19,261 nucleotides of DNA from an uncultured Collinsella sp. (GTDB taxonomy: Bacteria > Actinomycetota > Coriobacteriia > Coriobacteriales > Coriobacteriaceae): assembly GCA_900547125.1 (NCBI GenBank), contig URFU01000029.1, forward strand, positions 1-19,261, given 5' to 3'. Shown here piece by piece: positions 1 to 6,677 of this stretch (the stretch's first letter is position 1; each line of letters begins with the position of its first letter). Below the pieces are notes generated by a model that searched no databases, had not been told where the DNA came from, and was given only the letters and a program-made list of their open reading frames with translations. Position numbers and translations under genes: made by a program.

Positions 1-31
1 TCAATCTTCCCATTGCTGATAAAGCGGAGCA

Positions 32-45
32 AAGAGACTTTGCTG
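32..45. repeat. 14-bp direct repeat, left copy
   Basis: The sequence AAGAGACTTTGCTG occurs here and again, in the same orientation, at 1284-1297. The two copies bracket the tyrosine recombinase gene. Similarity does not clearly extend beyond the 14 bases. It could be a recombination core for the neighbouring recombinase, but that is inference. The 75 bases left of the recombinase stop are too short to assign to a gene; a minus-strand reading frame starts at 56 and runs off the window edge. Confidence 0.4.
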
Positions 46-75
46 TATTTTTCCATTCAGTCGACAAATCGAAAT

Positions 76-1059
76 TTAAGTTAGGTATCTTCGGTGGGAT
101 GCTTTGACGTTTCGTTGGTCAACCATTGCGTACCTTAATGTGGTATCAATTTTCTTATGCCCGAGGAGCACCTGGACTTGTTCGATGGGCATGCCTTTGT
201 CGATTGCCTTTGTAGCAAGCGTTCTTCTGAACTTATGAGGATGGACCCTTCCCACGTCAAGTTCGCGCCCCAGTTTTCTGAGCAGTGCCTCGACGCCGCC
301 AATTTGTAGCCTCTCGTGTGGCGCCTTGCTCGACACGAAGAGTGCTTCCGAGCTGTCCATTCGGGTTGCCAGGTAATTCTCAATATGGACTTTAGTCTTT
401 GCGTCAAAATAGACGATGCGGTCCTTATTTCCCTTGCCGTGTACGATGCACTCACGATTGATGGTGTCGATGGAGCTCCTGTCCAACGAGACAAGTTCGC
501 CCACACGCATGCCCGTGGAGCGCAGCAGGTCGATTAGGGCAAGGTTTCGGGGCGACCCGCAGTTATCGCAAAGAATCTCAACGACTTCATCGCTATACGT
601 TTCCTTTATTGGCTGCGGAGCCTTGACTCTTTTAATGCGTCTAACCGGGCTCTTGATGATGTGGTCTTCGTCCTCGAGCCATGAGTAGAAGCTTGAGATG
701 ATTCTTCGGACATTGTCGACGGTAACACGACTGACGCCGGTTTTTTGCTGATAGTCGGAAAGATAGGACCTAATCTCTTCGGTTCCCAGGTCGCAGGCTG
801 GCGTGTCGAACGATTCAAGCAGTTTATTAATGGTTGCTTCGTAGTAGGCGATAGTCCTATCCGAGCAGCCTTCGAGGCGTTTCGCGGACAGAAAAAGATC
901 GAGGAATGATTTGTTGTCACTGTCGCCGCTGTTCTCAGCTAACTCGTTTTCATCGAAAAGGCAGTGCGATAAAACCTTTTTGAGCTGGCGGTTCTGCTGC
1001 GTGGTCAGGTAGGGGAGCATGAGGCGGGTAATTTCTCTAGCCGTTTTCGTAAGATCCAT
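76..1059 (-). CDS. tyrosine recombinase / phage-type integrase
   Basis: This 327-aa tyrosine recombinase cuts and rejoins DNA through a covalent 3'-phosphotyrosine. An N-terminal SAM-like core-binding domain spans about residues 50-140. The catalytic domain follows and has the full set of active-site residues: Arg185 (GMRVGEL), Lys209 (HGKGNK), His275 and Arg278 (HPHKFR), His301 (LLGHKK) and nucleophile Tyr310 (TTLRYA). The start has a good ribosome site (AAGGAAGG, about 7 bases upstream on the minus strand). No phage structural genes or tRNA are nearby. Its size fits XerC/D-like enzymes and the invertases found beside type I restriction hsdS genes. The DNA to its left, where an hsdS gene might lie, is outside the window. 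A 14-bp direct repeat flanks it. The family call is firm; the biological role (integration, excision or phase variation) is open. Confidence 0.93.
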   Translation of the reverse strand: MDLTKTAREITRLMLPYLTTQQNRQLKKVLSHCLFDENELAENSGDSDNKSFLDLFLSAKRLEGCSDRTIAYYEATINKLLESFDTPACDLGTEEIRSYLSDYQQKTGVSRVTVDNVRRIISSFYSWLEDEDHIIKSPVRRIKRVKAPQPIKETYSDEVVEILCDNCGSPRNLALIDLLRSTGMRVGELVSLDRSSIDTINRECIVHGKGNKDRIVYFDAKTKVHIENYLATRMDSSEALFVSSKAPHERLQIGGVEALLRKLGRELDVGRVHPHKFRRTLATKAIDKGMPIEQVQVLLGHKKIDTTLRYAMVDQRNVKASHRRYLT

Positions 1060-1160
1060 GGTGGCGTCCTTCCTTGCGCGGTGGGTGGCGCTATTTCCCT
1101 TTGTTTACCCGTGCGTTATGGAAGGGATGCCGGGTGGCACTTCCGCTAGGCCGCGTCAGG

Positions 1161-1228
1161 GAGGTCCATGAGACCTCGCGCATCTCTCCGCATCACTCCG
1201 GTGCGGCTTTGCCTGCAGAGCGAGATGC
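1161..1228. other. structured intergenic segment (several short inverted repeats)
   Basis: The 309-base gap between the divergent recombinase and the HEPN-like gene has no convincing gene. It contains GAGGTC/GACCTC (1161-1166 with 1172-1177). A two-level fold follows, in which GCATCTC (1180-1186) pairs with GAGATGC (1222-1228) and encloses CCGCA (1188-1192) with TGCGG (1202-1206). This could be a structured RNA, a recombinase-binding region or chance. There is no T-tract. A 56-codon minus-strand frame (1146-1316) lacks a ribosome site and I do not call it. Confidence 0.25.
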
Positions 1229-1283
1229 TCAGGTGCGCTTTCTTAACGGGGGCATCTAAATGTAAATCGGTATCCAATTCCGC

Positions 1284-1297
1284 AAGAGACTTTGCTG
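1284..1297. repeat. 14-bp direct repeat, right copy
   Basis: Second copy of AAGAGACTTTGCTG, in direct orientation to 32-45, lying 72 bases upstream of the chosen start of the HEPN-like gene. The pair encloses the recombinase gene and its upstream region (about 1.25 kb). Confidence 0.4.
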
Positions 1298-1368
1298 AAA
1301 GCAACGTACCAGCCATCAGAAGTCGCTGACATAATAACGATACGGTGACTTTTGACGAAAGGCGAACG

Positions 1369-3060
1369 ATGAATGCCGACGCCCAACTAGAAAAGGCAGT
1401 TGCGTTGATTGACGAACAGATTGCCTCTGCATTGCGAACGACTTACAAATTCAGGGAGCGCTGGAGTGGCAAAAAGCTCCGGAGACGAATCGGCGGTTTT
1501 GCGACGCTGATTCAGCCATCGCAAGAGCAGGTTGAATACGATTTCTTTAATGAGTTCATCGAGTTTTCCGTTAGAAATGACATGGTCAATCCAATACTCG
1601 AATCCTTGTTCGCTCTCTATGGTATTGACGCTATCTGGCCGAGGGGTTCGACTGTTTTTTGGTTGAATAATGAGAAGCACGAAAGAGCGAACCCTATCGA
1701 GTTTCTAATTTCAACAAATTGCGAAACCGTAGGGTATCGATACACAATTCCGGATCCGATTACCGCTATGGAAGTTGATTCATGGGGAATCAGCAGGATT
1801 GTCGTTATCGACTGGTCTGCAACGGAGACTGAGGAGCTAAAACGACGCTCCGAGGAGTTGTGTGTCGAAGGGTCCGATAGCGTATTCCAAATATCATCGA
1901 GCGGGTTTTTCAAAAAGTTCTTCCCAGAGGCTCTCTACGATGAGTTTGTTTATCGCATTCGAGATGCAGTTGCAAGAGTGGAGGATATCATCGGTCTTCA
2001 GGCCATTCCTAGCCTATCCATGCCTCGCTTGGCGCCATTCAGGGCTTCGCTGATAGACGAGATTCATCGCACTGTTGACGGCTTTCCTGAGTCGACCTAC
2101 ACGGTTAAATCAAATCACGCAACGTTCAGGCTTGCCGACGAAGATCAAATAGTGCTCAATAAAGCTTTTTTCGATGATGGGCTCGGACACTGTCTTGTTG
2201 GAACAAAGGGCTTTGCTAGATGTCTTACCACATCGGAGTATCTGCGCAGGTCTTTCTTGCGGGGCGGAGAGTTCGATTACACTTCAATTGTTTGTGGCTA
2301 TATAAAGGCGGTTGAGCAACTCTCATATGAGCTTATGCTTGCTACGCTGGGTGCGCCTGGGTCGGAAAACCTGTTCATTGCCACGCCTTCGAAAGGAAAA
2401 GGAGCGATCGAATATAGAAGACCATTTGACTGGTCGAAAAAAACTCGGCATGTTCAATTCGTCGAATCAAATAGAGAACGGTTTTCGACGAACTTGGTCT
2501 CTCTTGCAAATCTTCTCCATGACAATGAAACGGCATGGCGGATTAGTGACGAGGGAAGACACTTTGTGCTTCGCAAGATAAGGGATTTTGCAGGTAAAGA
2601 TAGGAATGGCTATTTCCACAAGGATAACTTTACGGATTTGGGTGAAGTAAATAGGATTAGGCAAGATGCAATTGCGCTTCTGTATTACCTATTGGGCGGT
2701 TATGTTATCCCAGGAAGCAAGGAAAAGGCGCTTGAAACGCTTGGATTGAAGCACGTTTCTTATAGCGAAATGTATATGAAGCTGTCCGAGATACCTTTGA
2801 CTGACTTTGTTTTGGAGTTTGAGGGTCTAAATCCTGTGAAAGTGGTTAGGCCCTTCGAGCAACCTGTCATAGAGTATGACGACTACGGTCTAGTCTCTTC
2901 GAAGATATTCTTTGTTAGAGTTGACAGCTATCGTGGCGCTCGTGAACGGGAATTGACTGAGGCTGTCAGCAAGGACGATCTCATCGTAGTTGACCGCGAC
3001 AATATGCCGTCTAGGGTGTTCTTTGTAAAGCGTAGCGGCGAACGGGTGCAGGTTTGGTAA
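1369..3060 (+). CDS. unrecognised 563-aa protein with HEPN-like RNxxxH motif, probable defence effector
   Basis: I do not recognise the family over its full length. The start is placed at ATG 1369 because AAAGG precedes it by about 6 bases; a GTG at 1345 would add 8 residues without a ribosome site. The N-terminal part (residues about 50-180) reads as alternating strands and helices of unknown fold. Around residues 304-330 is a hydrophobic amphipathic helix. At 412-417 is R-N-G-Y-F-H, which fits the Rx4H signature of HEPN ribonucleases, followed by a long helix rich in A/L/Y. That helix-motif-helix order is the HEPN layout, common in abortive-infection and toxin proteins. There is no signal peptide or membrane segment. 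The gene is distinctly AT-richer than the metabolic genes to the right, consistent with transfer, and lies between a recombinase and a GmrSD enzyme. A coding gene is near certain; the HEPN assignment is by eye from one motif. Confidence 0.8.
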   Translation: MNADAQLEKAVALIDEQIASALRTTYKFRERWSGKKLRRRIGGFATLIQPSQEQVEYDFFNEFIEFSVRNDMVNPILESLFALYGIDAIWPRGSTVFWLNNEKHERANPIEFLISTNCETVGYRYTIPDPITAMEVDSWGISRIVVIDWSATETEELKRRSEELCVEGSDSVFQISSSGFFKKFFPEALYDEFVYRIRDAVARVEDIIGLQAIPSLSMPRLAPFRASLIDEIHRTVDGFPESTYTVKSNHATFRLADEDQIVLNKAFFDDGLGHCLVGTKGFARCLTTSEYLRRSFLRGGEFDYTSIVCGYIKAVEQLSYELMLATLGAPGSENLFIATPSKGKGAIEYRRPFDWSKKTRHVQFVESNRERFSTNLVSLANLLHDNETAWRISDEGRHFVLRKIRDFAGKDRNGYFHKDNFTDLGEVNRIRQDAIALLYYLLGGYVIPGSKEKALETLGLKHVSYSEMYMKLSEIPLTDFVLEFEGLNPVKVVRPFEQPVIEYDDYGLVSSKIFFVRVDSYRGARERELTEAVSKDDLIVVDRDNMPSRVFFVKRSGERVQVW

Positions 3061-3216
3061 GAAAACGGCGCGCGAACGAGAGTCCGCGCGCCGGAGCGCT
3101 TCCGTCGTTACGCTGCTGGGCGACACGAAGCCGCGATCCAAAAAGTAATCGCATGCGATAGTCACAATGGCAACTATGACGGCGAGAACGACCTCATCGT
3201 TAGGCGTGTACTGCAT
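2890..3216 (-). CDS. small membrane-segment ORF antisense to the end of the HEPN-like gene
   Basis: This 108-aa frame starts at an ATG preceded at ideal distance by AAAGGAGG, the best ribosome site in this part of the window. Residues about 8-27 form one hydrophobic segment (VVLAVIVAIVTIACDYFL). After about residue 60 the frame runs antisense over the last 170 bases of the HEPN-like gene, where the sequence is constrained by the other strand. It also reads through a terminator-like hairpin at 3060-3092, so transcripts may stop after about 41 codons. The true product could therefore be a short membrane peptide with a degenerate 3' end, or the frame may be a relic. I recognise no homologue; a type I toxin-like peptide is one possibility, not supported beyond size and hydrophobicity. 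Confidence 0.4.
   Translation of the reverse strand: MQYTPNDEVVLAVIVAIVTIACDYFLDRGFVSPSSVTTEALRRADSRSRAVFLPNLHPFAATLYKEHPRRHIVAVNYDEIVLADSLSQFPFTSATIAVNSNKEYLRRD
3060..3092 (-). terminator. intrinsic terminator-like hairpin, minus direction
   Basis: GGCGCGCG (3067-3074) and CGCGCGCC (3085-3092) form a perfect 8-bp GC stem with a 10-base loop. Read on the minus strand it is followed by GTTTTCTT, a usable U-tract. On the plus strand there is no T-run after it, although it sits 6 bases past the stop of the HEPN-like gene and may still protect that transcript's end. Confidence 0.5.
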
Positions 3217-3332
3217 CTTTTCCTCCTTTGTCGGGATTCTAAGCTGACGTATGCCAGCAAAAGGAGGCCGTAAGCGCTAACGCCATGATAACCGATGCTC
3301 ATTTAAGTTATTGTCTAGTACCACAAAAAAGA

Positions 3333-3340
3333 GGGGGGGG
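3333..3340 (+). repeat. G8 homopolymer tract upstream of the GmrSD gene
   Basis: Eight consecutive G follow an A6 run, about 150 bases upstream of the GmrSD start and 5 bases before a -10-like TATTAT (3345-3350). G-tracts of this length can slip during replication. Here it is intergenic, so any effect would be on promoter spacing. Confidence 0.5.
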
Positions 3341-3357
3341 TGCGTATTATTTGTGAC

Positions 3358-3394
3358 AAGGACGCTAAAAGACTATTTGCCTTTCAGCGTCCTT
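3358..3394. promoter_or_regulatory. 14-bp stem-loop in the GmrSD upstream region
   Basis: Bases 3358-3371 pair with 3381-3394 (AAGGACGCT...AGCGTCCTT plus AAAG/CTTT) with one mismatch and a 9-base loop. There is no T-tract on either side, so it is not a standard intrinsic terminator. It may be an operator or a leader structure for the gene starting at 3492. The 3061-3491 stretch otherwise holds only the items listed separately. Confidence 0.4.
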
Positions 3395-3491
3395 GCGGAT
3401 ACTGACCACACGGATTGCGCGCTATCGCATCTCCAGTGTTTTGACTGACGGAGCAATTGCAGGCGATGTTAATAAGAGAGGGCAAACGCAA

Positions 3492-5615
3492 ATGAAGGCA
3501 ACAGAGGCGAACCTGCTCGACCTTATGGGCGTGGCGAAGATGCAGTTCGTCATTCCTGTGTACCAGCGAGTTTACTCGTGGAGCGTAAAAGAGTGCGAAG
3601 TGCTTTGGGAGGACGTTATGCGAGCGGGTCGTGATGGCGTGTCGCACTTCGTGGGGTCGGTGCTCTATATCCCCGAGTCCGAGAGCACTGCCACGAGTAT
3701 TTCGCGCGTGCTTCTGATTGACGGGCAGCAGCGCATGACGACGTTTTCGTTGATGATTGCAGCTTTGGCTGACTATTTGGAGAGCAACCCCGACAAGGCC
3801 GGCTTCCTTGGCGATCTCAAGATTTCAGCTCTGCGGAAGAACTACCTCTTTAACGATGATGACTACAACGGTCTGGCGCGCTACAAGCTGGTGCTCTCGC
3901 AGGACGATAAAGAGACGCTGTTCTCCATCGTGTCTGGGTCTCCCGTGCCAGATGAAAAATCGGATCGGATCGTCGAGAACCATGCGTTCTTCCGTGAAAA
4001 GATGCGCGGTAAATCATTCGACCCTGCAAGGCTATGGGCGGGGCTAAACCGCGTGCAGGTCATCGACACTAAGCTCACCGCTGGCGTCGATAATGCCCAG
4101 CTCATATTTGAGTCCATGAACTCCAAGGGCAAGCCGCTCACGCCTATTGACCTCATTCGTAACTACGTTCTCATGTCGCTTCCCAACGACGAACAGACCA
4201 AGCTTTACGAGGGTTATTGGCATCCGCTCGAGCGCCTGTTCGGAAAAGGCGGCGAGGAAGAGTTCAATGCATTTATCTGGTACTGGCTGTGGCTCAAGGT
4301 TCCCAATAGGATGCCAAAGGAAAACGAGGCCTACTACGAGTTCAAACGCTATTTCGCTGATGACTACGATGGGGATACCGAGGGCCTGCTGAAGGAACTC
4401 CGCGAATATGCGCAAAGATATGCCAGGTTGTTCCTTGGCGAGGAGAAAGACGATGGCCTGCACCAAGTATTCGGCAGAATCGTAAGCCTTGATGTGAAGC
4501 AGATCAGGCCTCTTTTGATGCAGCTTTACTCGGTTTACGAGGGAAATATGTTAAACCGCAATGCGTTTCTGCGTACCTGCGAGACTATCGAGTCGTTCCT
4601 GTTCAGGCGGGCGGTTTGCGGCAGGCTTACCACGGGCCTAAATAATTTCTTTGCCGGCATGTATCGCAACCTCGAGCAGCAGGACGATATAGAGGAGTAC
4701 GTTACGGCAATGCTCCTTATCCACAGCAGCGGTATGACTGCGTACTTCCCGACAGACGAGCATTTTGTCGAGGAGTTTAAGACGCGTGACTGCTACAACC
4801 GCTTCTCCAAAAAGCGCTATTACCTGGAGCGCATGGAGAACTGGCACCACACGAAGGAGCCCATCTCGGCTGACAATTACCAGATCGAGCACGTCATGCC
4901 CCAGACGATCGACGGTGAACATGGCTGGAAGGAATCGCTTGGCGAGAACTGGGAAGATATCCACGACAGGTTATGCAACAGCCTGGGCAACCTTACGCTG
5001 ACGGGCTACAACCAGGAGTACTCAAACCGGTCGTTCTCGGACAAGCTCAATCTTCCTGACGTGGGGCTTAAGTGCAGCCCGCTCTACCTGAACAAGTCGA
5101 TTGCCTCGCATGAAAAATGGGGCGAGGAGCAGATTAGGCAGCGCGCGGACGAACTGGCAAAAGAGGCGTGTAAGATATGGAAATATCCCGACCTTCCGGC
5201 AGGTGTCGTCGACAAGTATCGCCCCTCTCGCGGGGAGTCTGACGAGGCGCCTATTTGGACTCTGCAGGAGAATCACCCCACCTTTGCCGAAGGTGGACTC
5301 AACCAGAAGCTTTTCGATGAGGTGTGCGAGTCCGTTCTGAGTGGTAGTCCTTCGTGGGAGTCCTACATAGCCAAGTACTATGTAGGCTTCAGATCGGGCA
5401 AGCGAAAACTGCATGCCGTGCTAGAAGGCAGGACCAGCAACGGTGGTTGGATTGCCGTCGGTCTGGCAAAGAGTGTGGACGAGCTGGTTGACCCGGAGGT
5501 CATGTGCCAGGACAAACGCACGCAAGGCGGATTTGGGCCGGGTATGCCGACCTATGTTGCACTCCGTAGCGCTGACGATATTCCCGCGGTGCTCGATCTC
5601 ATAAAGCAGTGCTAG
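3492..5615 (+). CDS. single-chain GmrSD-type restriction enzyme (DUF262-DUF1524-DUF5655)
   Basis: Members of the GmrSD family are NTP-dependent type IV restriction enzymes that attack modified (for example glucosylated hydroxymethylcytosine) phage DNA. This 707-aa protein has the fused arrangement. The N-terminal DUF262 (GmrS) domain shows PVYQRVYSW (residues 22-30) and the hallmark LIDGQQRMTT (75-84). The GmrD/DUF1524 HNH nuclease shows QIEHVMPQ (464-471) and GNLTLTGYN (near 499-507). A C-terminal domain from about 590 resembles DUF5655 (GSPSWESYIAKYY, then SADDIPAVLDLI). The start at ATG 3492 has GAGAGGG about 9 bases upstream; the frame is open back to a TTG at 3393, but that would run through the hairpin and has no ribosome site. 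It stands alone as one transcription unit between two hairpins. No key motif is missing. The modified base recognised cannot be read from sequence. Confidence 0.93.
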   Translation: MKATEANLLDLMGVAKMQFVIPVYQRVYSWSVKECEVLWEDVMRAGRDGVSHFVGSVLYIPESESTATSISRVLLIDGQQRMTTFSLMIAALADYLESNPDKAGFLGDLKISALRKNYLFNDDDYNGLARYKLVLSQDDKETLFSIVSGSPVPDEKSDRIVENHAFFREKMRGKSFDPARLWAGLNRVQVIDTKLTAGVDNAQLIFESMNSKGKPLTPIDLIRNYVLMSLPNDEQTKLYEGYWHPLERLFGKGGEEEFNAFIWYWLWLKVPNRMPKENEAYYEFKRYFADDYDGDTEGLLKELREYAQRYARLFLGEEKDDGLHQVFGRIVSLDVKQIRPLLMQLYSVYEGNMLNRNAFLRTCETIESFLFRRAVCGRLTTGLNNFFAGMYRNLEQQDDIEEYVTAMLLIHSSGMTAYFPTDEHFVEEFKTRDCYNRFSKKRYYLERMENWHHTKEPISADNYQIEHVMPQTIDGEHGWKESLGENWEDIHDRLCNSLGNLTLTGYNQEYSNRSFSDKLNLPDVGLKCSPLYLNKSIASHEKWGEEQIRQRADELAKEACKIWKYPDLPAGVVDKYRPSRGESDEAPIWTLQENHPTFAEGGLNQKLFDEVCESVLSGSPSWESYIAKYYVGFRSGKRKLHAVLEGRTSNGGWIAVGLAKSVDELVDPEVMCQDKRTQGGFGPGMPTYVALRSADDIPAVLDLIKQC

Positions 5616-5616
5616 A

Positions 5617-5647
5617 CAAGGGCCGGGAATCAAATTCTCGGCCCTTG
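5617..5647 (+). terminator. strong hairpin after the GmrSD gene
   Basis: A 13-bp stem (CAAGGGCCGGGAA, 5617-5629, with TTCTCGGCCCTTG, 5635-5647; one G-T wobble) and a 5-base loop begin 2 bases past the GmrSD stop codon. The placement says terminator, but there is no T-run after it, so efficiency is uncertain. Confidence 0.6.
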
Positions 5648-5669
5648 CCAGCTCAAAATCGTCGATGGC

Positions 5670-5888
5670 TCATCCGCCTGTCTGCACCCCCGCAATCCCG
5701 CGCGCGGCGCTCTGCAGCTCGTACTCCCTCTGGCTCCACTGGTGCAGCTCGGCCGTGCGCACGGCGTCGCGGCACAGATCCAGAGACACTTCGGCTCCCT
5801 CGCAGAAGCACTCGCGGGTAAAGTCACCCGAGCCGCTTGCGATGCACGCGCTGTCGGCGAAGAGCTATCGGCTAGACGATTCGCGCGC
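5670..5888 (-). pseudogene. decayed 3' fragment of the 140-aa conserved gene at 7530-7952
   Basis: Translated on the minus strand from the stop at 5670, this segment matches the last roughly 65 residues of the intact gene at 7530-7952. Both share SGSGDF, RECFC, GAEV, LDLCRDAV, AEL and WSQREYEL, about three-quarters identical by my eye alignment. An in-frame TAG (5865-5867) replaces a Lys codon, and similarity stops just upstream near 5888. There is no start, no riboswitch and no N-terminal half, so it is a remnant. The complete copy lies 1.6 kb to the right, and the AbiE pair sits exactly between the two. Confidence 0.8.
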
Positions 5889-5923
5889 GCAGCGGCTAAA
5901 GTGGGCGTGTGATAAATCGATAA

Positions 5924-5953
5924 TTGAAGAGAACGAACACGTGTTCGTTTATA
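5924..5953 (+). promoter_or_regulatory. putative SOS-controlled promoter
   Basis: TTGAAG (5924-5929) and TTTATA (5948-5953) are 18 bases apart and read rightward. The LexA-type box lies between them, the usual place for a LexA operator. Downstream are a 43-codon frame and, about 190 bases on, the abiE genes. Confidence 0.4.
5934..5947. promoter_or_regulatory. SOS box (LexA binding site), Gram-positive consensus
   Basis: CGAACACGTGTTCG matches the Firmicutes/Actinobacteria LexA consensus CGAAC-N4-GTTCG exactly. It is the centre of a perfect 18-bp palindrome (5932-5949). LexA normally represses here until DNA damage. No lexA, recA or polymerase gene is adjacent, so the target is uncertain. Confidence 0.6.
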
Positions 5954-6084
5954 TGGTAAGATATATGCCAGCGGGAGCGATTTCATTCGATATCGTTCTT
6001 GCCGGTACTTTTTACTTCCGCATGCTGTCGGCGCGGACTTTGAATTCAGAGAGGGCGATTGCAATGCTATACGAATTTAAATAG
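5953..6084 (+). CDS. possible 43-aa peptide downstream of the SOS box
   Basis: A frame of 43 codons starts at ATG 5953, with a second ATG at 5965, and ends in TAG at 6082-6084. It carries a moderately hydrophobic stretch (ISFDIVLAGTFYF). No clear ribosome site is visible, and I recognise no homologue. It is listed because it is the first frame after a consensus LexA site. It may equally be the non-coding leader between that promoter and abiE. Confidence 0.17.
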   Translation: MVRYMPAGAISFDIVLAGTFYFRMLSARTLNSERAIAMLYEFK

Positions 6085-6113
6085 ATCTCTAATGCTTGAT
6101 TATGACCATGTCT

Positions 6114-6151
6114 ATGTCAAAAGACATACAAAAGTGTTAGTCTTTTGACAT
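6114..6151. promoter_or_regulatory. abiE operator: perfect 12-bp inverted repeat
   Basis: ATGTCAAAAGAC (6114-6125) and GTCTTTTGACAT (6140-6151) are perfect inverted copies with a 14-base spacer. The right arm covers the first bases of the abiEi start codon. AbiEi antitoxins are known to bind paired inverted repeats in their own promoter and repress it, which fits this placement. Confidence 0.72.
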
Positions 6152-6677
6152 GATACACTTTGATGAAATATTCGAACTGGCGGCAGCTGGCTACGGCATC
6201 GTGACTGCTGCGCAGGCACGCGAGATTGGCGTAAGCACCGGAGAACTGAGCCGATGGTGCGCCACTGGGAAATTGACGCGCCGAGGACATGGGGTGTACA
6301 AGCTCACCCAATGGGTTCCGACGCCCCGTGACGTCTTTGCGGAGGCAGTGGCTCTTGTTGGTGACGAGGGTTTCCTGTGGGGCGAATCAGTGCTGTCTAT
6401 GCACGCACTTGCACTTGTTGATCCTCGTGCCGTGACCGTGGCAACACCAAAGCGTGTTCGCCGCAAGCTGCCAGCTTGGGTAAAAACAGTGTCCGCTCCA
6501 GAGAATGCGAAAACGACGTTCTATGAAGGAATCCCTTCTCAATGCGTTGCCGATGCGATTGAGGCTTGTAAGGGGTCCGTTATGACCGAACGCCTCATCG
6601 AGGCAACCAAGCACGCTCAAGCCGAGGGCCTTATTACCTCCAATGAGCATGAGAGACTGATGAAGGAGCTGTCGTGA
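6150..6677 (+). CDS. abiEi: AbiEi-type antitoxin, winged-helix transcriptional regulator
   Basis: This 175-aa protein is the antitoxin of a type IV toxin-antitoxin/abortive infection pair. The N-terminal winged-helix DNA-binding domain (about residues 5-55) reads FELAAAGYGIVTAAQAREIGVS and then LSRWCATGKLTRRGHGVYKL, the standard AbiEi pattern. The rest is the antitoxin C-terminal domain, needed to neutralise the toxin without stable contact. The ATG at 6150 gives the full-length domain, but it lacks a ribosome site and overlaps the operator arm. The transcript may therefore be leaderless or have a very short leader. The stop TGA overlaps the next start (GTGA). Autorepression through the 6114-6151 repeat is likely. 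Confidence 0.88.
   Translation: MIHFDEIFELAAAGYGIVTAAQAREIGVSTGELSRWCATGKLTRRGHGVYKLTQWVPTPRDVFAEAVALVGDEGFLWGESVLSMHALALVDPRAVTVATPKRVRRKLPAWVKTVSAPENAKTTFYEGIPSQCVADAIEACKGSVMTERLIEATKHAQAEGLITSNEHERLMKELS

Noticed and set aside
1..75. Possible start of an hsdS-like gene on the minus strand (ATG at 54-56).
   Set aside because: Only 18 codons are visible, there is no ribosome site and nothing diagnostic of HsdS can be read.
1146..1316. Minus-strand frame of 57 codons upstream of the recombinase.
   Set aside because: No ribosome site, no recognisable sequence, and it crosses the region of short hairpins.
5630..6064. Minus-strand frame of 144 codons across the pseudogene fragment and the SOS box.
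   Set aside because: It is out of frame with the recognised homology to the 140-aa gene; the equivalent shadow frame also appears opposite the intact copy, so it is not a gene.
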